Of a stretch of 53,816 nucleotides of DNA, positions 44,012-53,775 are shown in pieces. The translations under genes were made by a program, and so were the position numbers. The DNA is from Streptomyces tateyamensis (GTDB lineage Bacteria > Actinomycetota > Actinomycetes > Streptomycetales > Streptomycetaceae). The stretch is from positions 1-53,816 of the forward strand of contig NZ_PYBW01000074.1 of NCBI RefSeq assembly GCF_003205575.1, read 5' to 3'. A model generated the notes under the pieces. The model saw only the letters and a list, made by a program, of their open reading frames with translations, made no database searches and had not been told where the DNA came from. How positions within the stretch are numbered: position 1 is the stretch's first letter; each line of letters opens with the position of its first letter.

Positions 44012-44500
44012 ATGCGCGTTTACCTGGGTTCCGACCACGCCGGATACGAACTGAAGAACCACCTCGTCGACTGGCTCACCAAGGCCGGGCACGAGCCGAT
44101 CGACTGCGGCCCGCACATCTACGACGCCGAGGACGACTACCCGCCGTTCTGCCTGCGCGCCGCCGAGCGCACCGCCGCCGACCCCGAGGCGCTGGGCATC
44201 GTGATCGGCGGCTCGGGCAACGGCGAGCAGATCGCCGCCAACAAGGTCAAGGGCGTGCGCGCGGCGCTGGCCTGGAGCGAGCAGACCGCCGCGCTCGGCC
44301 GCCAGCACAACAACGCCAACGTGCTCAGCATCGGGGGCCGGATGCACACCGAGGAGGAGGCGACCAAGTTCGCCGAGATCTTCCTCAGCACCCCGTACAG
44401 CGACGAGCCCCGGCACACCCGCCGGATCGAGATGCTGACCGCCTACGAGGCGACCGGTGAGCTCCCGCCCATCCCGGCCCACCACCCGCAGCAGGGCTGA
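44012..44500 (+). CDS. rpiB: Ribose-5-phosphate isomerase B
   Basis: A 162-aa enzyme interconverting ribose 5-phosphate and ribulose 5-phosphate. MRVYLGSDHAGYELKNHLVDWL is the family N-terminus (SDHAG). The active-site loop is GGSGNGEQIAANKVKGVRAAL: it lacks the Cys of E. coli RpiB and has Ser plus Glu, as in M. tuberculosis RpiB where Glu is the base. GRQHNNANVLSIGGR is also conserved. Confidence 0.95.
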   Translation: MRVYLGSDHAGYELKNHLVDWLTKAGHEPIDCGPHIYDAEDDYPPFCLRAAERTAADPEALGIVIGGSGNGEQIAANKVKGVRAALAWSEQTAALGRQHNNANVLSIGGRMHTEEEATKFAEIFLSTPYSDEPRHTRRIEMLTAYEATGELPPIPAHHPQQG

Positions 44501-44515
44501 CCCACCGCCAGGCAG

Positions 44516-44544
44516 GCCGCACGGGGGATCAGAACCCGTGCGGC
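44516..44544. terminator. Hairpin between convergent rpiB and the eis-like gene
   Basis: GCCGCACGGG / CCCGTGCGGC, 10-bp stem, 9-nt loop. The right arm lies inside the last codons of the minus-strand gene. Confidence 0.7.
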
Positions 44545-45791
44545 AGCCAGGGCGCCACGTCCCAGGCGAAGGCTCGCGAAGCCTCGGCCAGCGCGCCCGG
44601 CCGCAGTTCGGTGACCAGCCCGGCCCCGGCCAGCGCGGCCAGCGTGGTGCCGCCCAGGTAGGCGGCGCCCAGCTCCCGCACCGCCAGCGCCAGCTCGGCC
44701 GACGCCTCGGTCGGCTCGCAGGCCGCGCCCTTCTCCGGCCCGGCGCTGTGCAGGTGCCAGTGTCCGGTGTTCCACGGGCAGAACTCGTCCTGCACAGCCA
44801 GCACCACGTCCACCGGCGCCGCGTACCGCCGCGAGCGCAGCGCGTCGCCCACCTCGACCAGCCGGACGAAGAGCGCGTCCAGCTGCCGGGGCCGCAGCCG
44901 GCGCGGGTCGCCGACCAGGTGCAGCAGCGGGTCGTCCAGCGGCAGGCTGGGCACCTGCACCGTCTCGGTCAGGTCCAGGTCCAGCAGGTAGCGCCACAGC
45001 GCCCGGCGGGCGGCTGCGGAGGCCGCCGTCACCTCGCGCACCCGCACCACGCCGGCCGGGCCGCCGTCCAGCCACTGCTCGGCGACCGAGTAGCGGGCGT
45101 AGCCGAGCAGTTCGCCGTCGGTGCGGTCCTCGGCCAGCAGGCAGTGCAGCGGGCCGTGGCCGCCCCGCTCGGCGGGCGGGTCGAAGACCGGCAGCCGCTC
45201 CCAGCCCGGCCGCCTGGCCAGCATCCCCGGCCGCCGCGGCACCAGCTCGTGGTAGAGCCGCTCGCAGTGGGCCAGCGCGGCCCGCGGGTCGGCCAGCCGC
45301 AACCGGATCCGGCCGTCCTCGGGGCCCGGCGCCACCCGCACCCAGGCGCGCGGTGCCTCGACCCGCAGCTTCCAGGTGCCCAGGCCGTAGCCGTAGCGCC
45401 CGTAGATGGCGGGCTCCGAGGCGGTCAGCACGGCCAGCGCCTCGCCGCGCTCGTGCACGTCGTCCAGCTGGTGGCGCATCAGCGCGGTGAGCACCCCGCG
45501 CCGGCGGTGGGTGGGCAGCACCCCGACCATGGTCACGCCCGCGGTGGGCAGCACCGCGCCGCCCGGCACCGCCATCCGGAACGAGAAGGCGCCGGCCGTG
45601 CCGACCGGCGCCTCGCCCTCCCAGACGCCCAGTGACCGGTCGACTTCGGTCAAGGCGTGCCACATGGCCCGGCGCTCGGCGGACTCCACCGAGCCGAAGG
45701 CGGTCTCCAGCGCGTCGTACCAGGGTTCCCACTCCTCGGCGGCCAGCGGCCGCAGCGAGAGCGCGTCATGGGGATCGGCGAGCTGTGTCAT
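44529..45791 (-). CDS. Eis-like GNAT N-acetyltransferase
   Basis: A 420-aa protein with an N-terminal GNAT domain (LRPLAAEEWEPWYDALETAFG ... GVTMVGVLPTHRRRGVLTALMRHQL, the acetyl-CoA loop), a middle GNAT-like domain and a C-terminal SCP2-like domain. The chain ends in Phe (WLPHGF), as in M. tuberculosis Eis, where the terminal carboxylate is catalytic. Eis acetylates aminoglycosides at several amines, so intrinsic resistance is possible; the natural substrate is unknown. The ATG lies 6-8 nt after a GATAGC/TAGCTG -10 (minus strand). Confidence 0.85.
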   Translation of the reverse strand: MTQLADPHDALSLRPLAAEEWEPWYDALETAFGSVESAERRAMWHALTEVDRSLGVWEGEAPVGTAGAFSFRMAVPGGAVLPTAGVTMVGVLPTHRRRGVLTALMRHQLDDVHERGEALAVLTASEPAIYGRYGYGLGTWKLRVEAPRAWVRVAPGPEDGRIRLRLADPRAALAHCERLYHELVPRRPGMLARRPGWERLPVFDPPAERGGHGPLHCLLAEDRTDGELLGYARYSVAEQWLDGGPAGVVRVREVTAASAAARRALWRYLLDLDLTETVQVPSLPLDDPLLHLVGDPRRLRPRQLDALFVRLVEVGDALRSRRYAAPVDVVLAVQDEFCPWNTGHWHLHSAGPEKGAACEPTEASAELALAVRELGAAYLGGTTLAALAGAGLVTELRPGALAEASRAFAWDVAPWLPHGF

Positions 45792-46025
45792 ATGCCACAG
45801 CTATCACCCACCCGGCGCCAGGGCGAGTCCTTCGGCCGCCCGGCGCGCCCGGGGTATTCGCCGCACCCCGGCGCGAGCCCGTGACCTGCGCCCCAACTCG
45901 CCTCCGGGCAGGGCCTGGTGAGCCCTGCGTGCGCTGTCGTCGCCCGGCCGGAAACAAGCGGCCGCGCGACCGGGACGTGAACGCCCGTCGACGGGGCGCG
46001 GCCTGGGTGGATAGGGTCAAGCCCC
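45792..46025. promoter_or_regulatory. Divergent promoters, eis-like / PP2C phosphatase
   Basis: 234 bp without a gene. GATAGC on the minus strand (45800-45805) points at the eis-like ATG; TAGGGT (46012-46017) on the plus strand ends 8 nt before ATG 46026. Confidence 0.4.
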
Positions 46026-47261
46026 ATGGCTGGCAGCGCGCCGGGCCCAGCGCCCCGGACGAGTGCGAAGGGGAACTCCGTGACCGCGGTGGCGGACCCC
46101 CTGGCGGCCCGGTTGCGCAAGCGGCTCTACCGGGCCCGCCGCACCCTGCGCCGGACCGGGGTGGACTACTTCCGCGGTGACGCCGCCGACTGGCTGGCCT
46201 TCGCGGTGCTGCTCCTGCTGGTCCCGCTGCTGGTGACGCTGAACGTCTGGATCCCCGGCTGGGTACCGCCCACCGCCCTGGTGCTGCCGATCCTGGCCGG
46301 CTCGCTGCTGCTGCGCCCGGTCTCGCTGGTGCTGCTCTACGCCACCGCCGCGCTCGGCCTGTCCACCGAGTCGGTGATCCACACCGGCCAGCAGGCGGCC
46401 AGCGACCGCCCCGAGGCCTACGTCTTCGGGGTCACCCCCGGCGCCGCCCTGGTGGTCGGCGCGGTCGGGGTGGCCGGGCTGCTGCTGGCCCAGTTCCGCA
46501 GCCGGGTCGGGGTGCCCTGGCGCAGCGGCGGCTCGATGCTGTTCGACCTGCGCGAGCGGCTGCGGGTGCAGAGCCAGGTGCCCCAACTGCCGGCCGGCTG
46601 GCACGCCGACATGGCGCTGCGTCCGGCCGGCGGCCAGTCCTTCTCCGGCGACTTCGTGGTGGCCGCCCGCACCGGCAGCGGCGGCCGGCGGATGCTCGAG
46701 GTGGTGCTGGCGGACGTCTCCGGCAAGGGGATGGACGCCGGCTCGCGGGCGCTGCTGCTCTCCGGCGCCTTCGGCGGCCTGCTCGGCTCGCTGCCGCCGC
46801 ACGAGTTCCTGCCCGCCGCCAACGGCTATCTGCTGCGCCAGGACTGGGAGGAGGGCTTCGCCAGCGCCGTCCACCTGGCCCTGGACCTGGACAGCGGGGA
46901 GTACGAGCTGCTGTCGGCCGGCCACCTGCCCGGGATGCAGCGGCTGGCCGGGGCCGGCCGCTGGGAGGACAAGGAGGCGGCCGAGGGGCCGCTGCTCGGC
47001 CTCTACGACGGCGCCAAGTTCGAGGGCGTGCGCGGCCGGCTGGGCCCCGGCGACGTGCTGATGCTGTGCACCGACGGCATGGTGGAGGCCCCGGGCCGGG
47101 ACTTGGCCGAGGGCATGGACCGGCTGATGGGCGAGGCCGACCGGCTGGTGGCTTCCGGCCAGTTGGGCGGCTCGACCCGGGGCGCGGCGGTGCGGCTGAT
47201 CGAGACGGTGGCCAAGGACATCAACGACGACCGCGCGGTGCTGCTGCTGTGGCGGGAGTGA
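46026..47261 (+). CDS. PP2C/SpoIIE-type membrane protein phosphatase
   Basis: A 411-aa membrane phosphatase. Three or four hydrophobic segments (about 57-150: WLAFAVLLLLVPLLVTL, ALVLPILAGSLLL, VSLVLLYATAALGL, ALVVGAVGVAGLLLA) precede a RsbU/SpoIIE-like domain with the metal-binding residues FSGDFVVAAR, VVLADVSGKGMDAG, LLSAGHLPG and LLCTDGMVEA. It would dephosphorylate anti-sigma-factor antagonists. Start uncertain: ATG 46026 (leaderless) or GTG 46080 with GAAGGGGA upstream, which would remove 18 residues. Confidence 0.85.
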   Translation: MAGSAPGPAPRTSAKGNSVTAVADPLAARLRKRLYRARRTLRRTGVDYFRGDAADWLAFAVLLLLVPLLVTLNVWIPGWVPPTALVLPILAGSLLLRPVSLVLLYATAALGLSTESVIHTGQQAASDRPEAYVFGVTPGAALVVGAVGVAGLLLAQFRSRVGVPWRSGGSMLFDLRERLRVQSQVPQLPAGWHADMALRPAGGQSFSGDFVVAARTGSGGRRMLEVVLADVSGKGMDAGSRALLLSGAFGGLLGSLPPHEFLPAANGYLLRQDWEEGFASAVHLALDLDSGEYELLSAGHLPGMQRLAGAGRWEDKEAAEGPLLGLYDGAKFEGVRGRLGPGDVLMLCTDGMVEAPGRDLAEGMDRLMGEADRLVASGQLGGSTRGAAVRLIETVAKDINDDRAVLLLWRE

Positions 47262-47620
47262 CGGACGGGTCCACGAGTCCCACGCTGTCAAGTCGCCATC
47301 GCCGATCTTCGGCCATTCTGGAGCACCGCGCCTGACGGGCCCTCGGTGTGCGAACGGCCCTTTCTCCGGCCCCGGGCAACGGATCGTCAGGACTCGTCCA
47401 CCGTCGTTCCGGAGGGCGGAAACTCGTCTCACAGTGCAGGACTTTTGGCACCTGTCAGCGGCAAGTCCTTTACGCAGTCGGCACGGTCGACCACACTGAG
47501 TCCGGGCGGGACTGGCCGGAACTCGGGGGAAGTCGGGTGCGTGGTGGTCGGCGGGTGCCGCCTCGGGACCGTCGGGCTGGCCGGGGTCCGCTTCGCCATG
47601 ACGTGAGGAAGTGAGTCCGG
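47262..47620 (+). other. Intergenic region upstream of the small membrane gene
   Basis: 359 bp with no convincing gene. It contains an inverted repeat AGGACTT-N18-AAGTCCT (47438-47469). Possible frames lack RBS and normal codon bias. Confidence 0.45.
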
Positions 47621-47815
47621 GTGCTCTCCGTTTCCGCCCTGGTTCTGTTCGGGATCATTCTGGTCATCTTCATCCGCGGCGGGCAGATCAAATGGCCGCA
47701 GGCGATCGTCGCCGTACTCTTCGGCTTCATGCTGAACCAGTCCGCCCAGCTCTCCAAGCCGGTGCAGGACTTCCTCACCCAACTCGCCAAGACGCTGAGC
47801 AACATCACCAGCTGA
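47621..47815 (+). CDS. Small conserved membrane protein, 64 aa
   Basis: MLSVSALVLFGIILVIFIRGG is one membrane segment; QAIVAVLFGFMLNQSA is a second hydrophobic stretch; the rest (KPVQDFLTQLAKTLSNIT) is an amphipathic helix. GAGGAAG lies about 10 nt before the GTG. I recall similar short proteins in streptomycetes but no function. A hairpin follows. Confidence 0.65.
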   Translation: MLSVSALVLFGIILVIFIRGGQIKWPQAIVAVLFGFMLNQSAQLSKPVQDFLTQLAKTLSNITS

Positions 47816-47821
47816 CGCCGC

Positions 47822-47842
47822 CCGGGGCGGCCGGTGCCCCGG
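47822..47842. terminator. Hairpin between convergent small genes
   Basis: CCGGGGC / GCCCCGG, 7-bp stem with a 7-nt loop, between the 64-aa gene (+) and the DUF6348-like gene (-). Confidence 0.5.
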
Positions 47843-47873
47843 ACGGGCCGTCAGGTCCGCTCCGGGTCCCCGC

Positions 47874-48689
47874 TCAGCGTCCGGCCCGCAGCCCGCGCCA
47901 CCAGCCGCCCGGACCGCGCCGCACGGTCGCGCCGGGCGCCGTGACGGGCTGCGCCGGTGCGGCCGCCGGCGCCTCGACCGCCCGGACCGCCGCCAACGGG
48001 CCCCCGGCCGCCGTCAGCACCACGAACAGCCGCGCCCAGCAGAAGCGTTCGCCGCGCGGCCAGTCCAGTGCACCCAGCGCCCGGGAGGCCCGGTGCGCCA
48101 CCTCGCCGTTGACCCGCACCTCGGCCACCTCGTCCCCCGCGCGGCCGCCGAGGAAGAGCTTGACGCCGTTCAGTCCGGGATCGGTGAGCTCGGGGGCCAG
48201 CTCGGCGGCGAGGGCGGGCAGCAGCTGGTGGGCGCCCAGCCAGTCGGAGAGCTGCTCGCTGTGGAAGCCGAAGACGGTGGCCGGGCCCTGCACCGCGTGC
48301 CAGCCGGGCAGTTGGGGCAGCGCCAGGTGGTCGCCGTAGCGGCCCCGGTGGTCCAGCAGCTCGACCACGGTGGCCGCGGTGGTGGCGGCCCACATCCGCA
48401 CCGCGCTGTCCAGCTTCTCCGCCTCGGTGGTGCCCAGGCCCGCCGCGCAGTCCCAGAGCACCGGCAGCTCGGCGCTGCCCAGATGGAGCACGTAGCCGAG
48501 GTCCACGTGCCCGGTGCCGTCCGCCCCGGCGTGCTCGCGGATCGCCACCGCGGTGCTGCCCGGGCCCCGGACGACCTCCCCGTCGATGGTGAACTCGCGC
48601 TCGAACCGGGCCAGTTCCCGTACCACGGCCTGCTGGATGACGGCCCGCCGCTGCTCCGGCTGCACTGCGTCCCCCGCTTCTGTGGTCAC
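47874..48689 (-). CDS. DUF6348-like hypothetical protein
   Basis: A 271-aa soluble protein (QQAVVRELARFEREFTIDGEVVRGPGSTAVAIREH ... LGYVLHLGSAELPVLWDCAAGLG ... AVRMWAATTAATVVELLD) resembling DUF6348 proteins that sit next to tRNA and tig genes in streptomycetes. No catalytic motif is recognised. The C-terminal 50 residues are Ala/Pro/Arg-rich. GTG 48689 was chosen because the 30 residues upstream are Pro/Arg/Ala-rich and atypical; no strong RBS at either start. Confidence 0.65.
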   Translation of the reverse strand: MTTEAGDAVQPEQRRAVIQQAVVRELARFEREFTIDGEVVRGPGSTAVAIREHAGADGTGHVDLGYVLHLGSAELPVLWDCAAGLGTTEAEKLDSAVRMWAATTAATVVELLDHRGRYGDHLALPQLPGWHAVQGPATVFGFHSEQLSDWLGAHQLLPALAAELAPELTDPGLNGVKLFLGGRAGDEVAEVRVNGEVAHRASRALGALDWPRGERFCWARLFVVLTAAGGPLAAVRAVEAPAAAPAQPVTAPGATVRRGPGGWWRGLRAGR

Positions 48690-48785
48690 CGCTCGGTACG
48701 GCGCCGTTCGGGCCGGGGTCGGGGTCGGCCGCGCCGGTGCCCGACATGCCGGTGGCCCCGGCCGTCGGGCCGGGGCCACCGCAGG

Positions 48786-48859
48786 TGGAGCGGGTGACGA
48801 GAATCGAACTCGCGTGACTAGTTTGGAAGACTAGGGCTCTACCATTGAGCTACACCCGC
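48786..48859 (-). tRNA. tRNA-Gly (TCC anticodon)
   Basis: Minus strand: GCGGGTG ... CACCCGC acceptor stem, D arm GCTCAATGGTAGAGC, anticodon arm CTAGTCTTCCAAACTAG (loop CTTCCAA, anticodon TCC), T arm GAGTTCGATTCTC, discriminator T and encoded CCA. Confidence 0.95.
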
Positions 48860-49020
48860 ACGCCGCCCCGCGAATCGACTCCAGGGGCGAACGGGGAACA
48901 GCGTACCTGGTCCGGCGCCCGCCTCGCACGTGGCTTCACCGTGCCGCCCGGGCCTTTCGGAGTCCGCCGAATACCGGCGAGCCGTACGAGCCCGGCGTGT
49001 ACGCTTCCTCTCGCACAGTG

Positions 49021-49097
49021 CGGGGTGTGGCGCAGTTTGGTAGCGCGTCCGCTTTGGGAGCGGAAGGCCGTCGGTTCGAATCCGGTCACCCCGACCA
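49021..49097 (+). tRNA. tRNA-Pro (TGG anticodon)
   Basis: 77 nt: CGGGGTG / CACCCCG acceptor stem, D arm GCGCAGTTTGGTAGCGC, anticodon arm TCCGCTTTGGGAGCGGA (anticodon TGG), T arm GGTTCGAATCC, discriminator A and encoded CCA. Confidence 0.97.
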
Positions 49098-49131
49098 GTC
49101 AGTTTCGTGGTACCCGGTAGGATGGGCCGCT

Positions 49132-49160
49132 GGCGGTCACGGCTCTACGAGCCGACCGCC
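49132..49160 (+). terminator. Hairpin between tRNA-Pro and tig
   Basis: GGCGGT (2-nt bulge) CGGCTC-TAC-GAGCCG ACCGCC: 12 bp in all, 35 nt after the tRNA and 174 nt before tig. TAGGAT (49118-49123) just upstream is a -10-like hexamer. It may end the tRNA transcript or lie in the tig leader. Confidence 0.5.
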
Positions 49161-49333
49161 CCAGGGTGACAGAGTCCCCGCCCAGCCCCTGACCGGGTCG
49201 GGCCGCTCGCCGTCCACCCCATACGGGAGATGCCGCACTCAGGTGGCTCATCACCCGTCTGCCCGGTCCGCGGCCCGCGAGGGTCCGGTCCGGACCAGAC
49301 AAGCCGACCGCAAGCCCCATAGGAGACCAAACC

Positions 49334-50728
49334 GTGAAGAGCGCCGTCGAGACTCTGAACCCGACCCGGGTTCGACTCACCGTCGAGGTGCCCTTCGAGG
49401 AGCTCAAGCCCAGCCTCGACGCGGCGTACCAGAAGATCAACCAGCAGGTCACGGTTCCGGGCTTCCGGAAGGGCAAGATCCCGGCCCGGGTGATCGACCA
49501 GCGCTTCGGCCGTGCGGCCGTGCTGGAGGAGACCGTCAACGACGCCCTGCCGCGCTTCTACACGCAGGCTGTGGACGAGAACAAGGTCGAGGTCCTCGGG
49601 CAGCCCGACATCACGGAGATCAAGGGTGTCGAGGACCTCGACGCCAACGGTCTGACCTTCGTCGCCGAGGTGGACATCCGCCCCGAGATCACCCTGCCGG
49701 ACTTCACCGAGATCTCGGTCGAGGTGGACCCGATCGAGGTCACCGACGAGGACGTCGAGAAGTCGCTGGAGCAGCTCCGCGAGCGCTTCGCCTCGGTCAA
49801 GGACGTCGAGCGCGCCGCGGCCGCCGGCGACATCGTGGTGATCGACCTGGAGGCAAAGGTCGACGGTGAGGTGCCGGAGGACGGCACCGCCACCGGCGTG
49901 AGCTACGAGATCGGCTCGGGCCGTCTGCTGGACGGCATCGACGAGGCCGTCATCGGCCTGTCGGCCGGCGAGTCGAAGACCTTCACCACCGAGCTCAAGG
50001 GCGGCAGCCAGGCCGGCCAGACCTCCGAGGTCACCGCCACCGTGACGGCGGTCCAGGAGAAGGAGCTGCCCGAGCTGGACGACGAGTTCGCCCAGCTGGC
50101 CAGCGAGTTCGACACCCTGGAGGCCCTGCGCGGCGACTCGCGCAAGCGCCTGGGCCGGATGAAGGAGTTCGACCAGGCCACCCAGGCCCAGGAGCGGGTG
50201 CTGGACGAGCTGCTCGCGAAGATCGACATCGAGTTCCCGGAGAAGCTCCTCAAGGACGAGGTCGAGACCCGCAAGCACAACCTCGAGCACCACCAGCTGG
50301 AGCCGATCGGCCAGACCCTGGAGAGCTACCTCGCCGCGCAGGGCAAGACCCTCGAGGAGTTCGAGGCGGAGACCGAGGAGCAGGCCAAGAAGGGCATCAA
50401 GACCCAGTTCGTGCTGGACGAGATCGTGGCCAAGGAGGAGGTGGGCGTCAACCAGGAGGAGCTCACCGAGCACCTGATCCGCCGCGCCGCCGGCTCGGGC
50501 CTGTCCCCGGACCAGTTCGCCCAGCAGATCGTCTCCAACCAGCAGGTGCCGCTGCTGGTCGGCGAGGTCGCCCGCGGCAAGGCCCTGGCCCTGGTGGTCG
50601 AGGCCGCCACGGTCAAGGACACCAACGGTGAGGTCATCGACTTCGACGAGGACGAGGACGAGGAGGCGGCCGCCGAGGCCGCCGCCGAGACCCCCGCCGC
50701 CGACGAGGCCGCCACCGACGAGGCCTGA
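49334..50728 (+). CDS. tig: Trigger factor
   Basis: A 464-aa ribosome-bound chaperone and prolyl isomerase. The ribosome-docking signature GFRKGKIP is at 43-50. The FKBP-like PPIase domain spans about 150-240 (AAAGDIVVIDLEAKVDGEVPEDGTATGVSYEIGSGRLLDGIDEAVIGL). The C-terminal chaperone arms follow, with a very acidic Ala/Glu/Asp tail (DFDEDEDEE...). RBS AGGAG precedes the GTG. As usual it lies just before clpP1P2-clpX. Confidence 0.97.
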   Translation: MKSAVETLNPTRVRLTVEVPFEELKPSLDAAYQKINQQVTVPGFRKGKIPARVIDQRFGRAAVLEETVNDALPRFYTQAVDENKVEVLGQPDITEIKGVEDLDANGLTFVAEVDIRPEITLPDFTEISVEVDPIEVTDEDVEKSLEQLRERFASVKDVERAAAAGDIVVIDLEAKVDGEVPEDGTATGVSYEIGSGRLLDGIDEAVIGLSAGESKTFTTELKGGSQAGQTSEVTATVTAVQEKELPELDDEFAQLASEFDTLEALRGDSRKRLGRMKEFDQATQAQERVLDELLAKIDIEFPEKLLKDEVETRKHNLEHHQLEPIGQTLESYLAAQGKTLEEFEAETEEQAKKGIKTQFVLDEIVAKEEVGVNQEELTEHLIRRAAGSGLSPDQFAQQIVSNQQVPLLVGEVARGKALALVVEAATVKDTNGEVIDFDEDEDEEAAAEAAAETPAADEAATDEA

Positions 50729-50750
50729 GTCTCGCCGTAGTTCGTCTCCG

Positions 50751-50781
50751 CAGGCCCGGGCGCATCACGCGCCCGGGCCTG
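50751..50781 (+). terminator. tig terminator
   Basis: CAGGCCCGGGCGC / GCGCCCGGGCCTG, a perfect 13-bp stem with a 5-nt loop, followed by TCGGGTTTG. Confidence 0.92.
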
Positions 50782-50809
50782 TCGGGTTTGTGCACCCCTG
50801 AGCCACCTG

Positions 50810-50823
50810 CGCTCACAGCGAAC
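50810..50823 (-). promoter_or_regulatory. ClgR box upstream of clpP1
   Basis: Read on the minus strand, GTTCGC-TGTGA-GCG matches the published Streptomyces ClgR motif GTTCGC-N5-GCG. It lies about 95 bp before clpP1; TAGGGT (50862-50867) further down is a possible -10. ClgR is the known activator of clpP1P2. Confidence 0.75.
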
Positions 50824-50905
50824 AGTTCTGCGTGGGGGATGGTCGGGCAGGGCCTGCGCGTTAGGGTCGACGAAAGCAAGCGAAACCGACTGAGCAGGTG
50901 GCTAA

Positions 50906-51544
50906 GTGACGTTCCCGCAGATGCAGATGCCTGGCCTGATGACGCCGCGCGCGGCCGGTGGCGACGTTCTCGGCGGCTTGGGCGACCAGGTCTACAACCG
51001 GCTGCTCGGCGAGCGCATCATCTTCCTCGGCCAGCAGGTCGACGACGACATCGCCAACAAGATCACCGCCCAGCTCCTCCTCCTGGCCGCCGAGCCGGAG
51101 AAGGACATCTACCTGTACATCAACTCGCCGGGCGGTTCGATCACGGCCGGCATGGCGATCTACGACACGATGCAGTACATCAAGAACGACGTGGTGACCA
51201 TCGCCATGGGCATGGCGGCCTCGATGGGCCAGTTCCTCCTCACCGCCGGTACCCCGGGCAAGCGCTTCGCGCTGCCGAACGCCGAGATCCTGATGCACCA
51301 GCCCTCGGCCGGCCTGGGCGGTTCGGCCACGGACATCCGGATCCAGGCCGAGCAGCTGCTGCGGATGAAGAAGCGGATGTCGGAGCTGATCTCGCAGCAC
51401 AGCGGGCAGTCCTTCGACCAGATCACCAAGGACTCCGACCGCGACCGCTGGTTCACCGCGGAGGAGGCCAAGGCCTACGGCCTGATCGACGACATCATGC
51501 ACAGCGCCGCGGACGTCCCCGGCGGCGGCGGCACCGGCGCCTGA
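50906..51544 (+). CDS. clpP1: ATP-dependent Clp protease proteolytic subunit 1
   Basis: A 212-aa serine peptidase subunit. Catalytic triad: S106 (GMAASMGQ), H131 (LMHQPSAG), D176 (KDSDRDRW). YINSPGGSITAGMAIYDTMQ is conserved. GTG start, weak RBS CAGGTGG. It forms mixed tetradecamers with ClpP2 in actinobacteria. 52 bp separate it from clpP2, so they form one operon under ClgR. Confidence 0.96.
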   Translation: MTFPQMQMPGLMTPRAAGGDVLGGLGDQVYNRLLGERIIFLGQQVDDDIANKITAQLLLLAAEPEKDIYLYINSPGGSITAGMAIYDTMQYIKNDVVTIAMGMAASMGQFLLTAGTPGKRFALPNAEILMHQPSAGLGGSATDIRIQAEQLLRMKKRMSELISQHSGQSFDQITKDSDRDRWFTAEEAKAYGLIDDIMHSAADVPGGGGTGA

Positions 51545-51596
51545 TCGCCGCAGCCCCGCACCCCACCACGTCGGAACGCTTCCGGAGGACACCCGA

Positions 51597-52253
51597 ATGA
51601 ACCCGCGCAACACCCCCGCCGGCGAGTACCTCGGCGCCCGTGCCGAGGGCCGCTACATCGTCCCGCGCTTCGTCGAGCGAACCTCGCAGGGCATCCGCGA
51701 GTACGACCCGTACGCCAAGCTCTTCGAGGAGCGGATCATCTTCCTGGGCTCCCAGGTGGACGACGTCTCGGCCAACGACATCATGGCGCAGCTGCTCTGC
51801 CTCGAGTCGATGGACCCGGACCGCGAGATCCAGATGTACATCAACTCGCCCGGCGGCTCGTTCACCGCGCTGACCGCGATCTACGACACCATGCAGTACG
51901 TCAAGCCGGACGTCCAGACCGTGTGCATGGGCCAGGCCGCCTCGGCCGCCGCCGTGCTGCTCGCGGCCGGCACCCCCGGCAAGCGGATGGCGCTGCCGAA
52001 CGCCCGGATCCTGATCCACCAGCCGTACACCGAGACCGGCCGCGGCCAGGTCTCCGACCTGGAGATCCAGGCCAGGGAGATCTTCCGGATGCGCGAGCAG
52101 CTGGAGGACATGCTCTCCAAGCACTCCAAGCGGCCGATCGAGCAGGTCCGCGAGGACATCGAGCGCGACAAGATCCTCACCGCCGAGGAGGCGCTGGAGT
52201 ACGGGCTGATCGACCAGATCATCTCCACCCGCAAGGCCTCGCTCACCGACTGA
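51597..52253 (+). CDS. clpP2: ATP-dependent Clp protease proteolytic subunit 2
   Basis: A 218-aa subunit with S116 (GQAASAAA) and H141 (LIHQPYTE) of the triad, and YINSPGGSFTALTAIYDTMQY. The longer N-terminus (about 35 residues before the fold) is typical of actinobacterial ClpP2. RBS GGAGGA precedes the ATG. Confidence 0.96.
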   Translation: MNPRNTPAGEYLGARAEGRYIVPRFVERTSQGIREYDPYAKLFEERIIFLGSQVDDVSANDIMAQLLCLESMDPDREIQMYINSPGGSFTALTAIYDTMQYVKPDVQTVCMGQAASAAAVLLAAGTPGKRMALPNARILIHQPYTETGRGQVSDLEIQAREIFRMREQLEDMLSKHSKRPIEQVREDIERDKILTAEEALEYGLIDQIISTRKASLTD

Positions 52254-52270
52254 GTGGGCACCGCCGCCAG

Positions 52271-52300
52271 GGGCGGGCGCGCCGTCCGGTACGCCCGCCC
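52271..52300 (+). terminator. clpP1P2 terminator
   Basis: GGGCGGGCG / CGCCCGCCC, 9-bp stem with a 12-nt loop, 17 nt after clpP2. Confidence 0.75.
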
Positions 52301-52491
52301 GCAGCGGCACCGACGGCATCTGTTCGGTATCAATTCGCCCAGGGCGTAGGGCAGAGCTGTCGAAGACGGCTGATTCTGCGGCTTGGCAGAGTACCGTCGG
52401 ATACCGAGACCCGACCGCCGGACGGCGGTGGCGGTCCACAGCACCAGGCCCCGGAACCCCCGCGGGGCCCTTGGCGAAGGGGAAGCACCTC

Positions 52492-53775
<1,284 letters not shown>

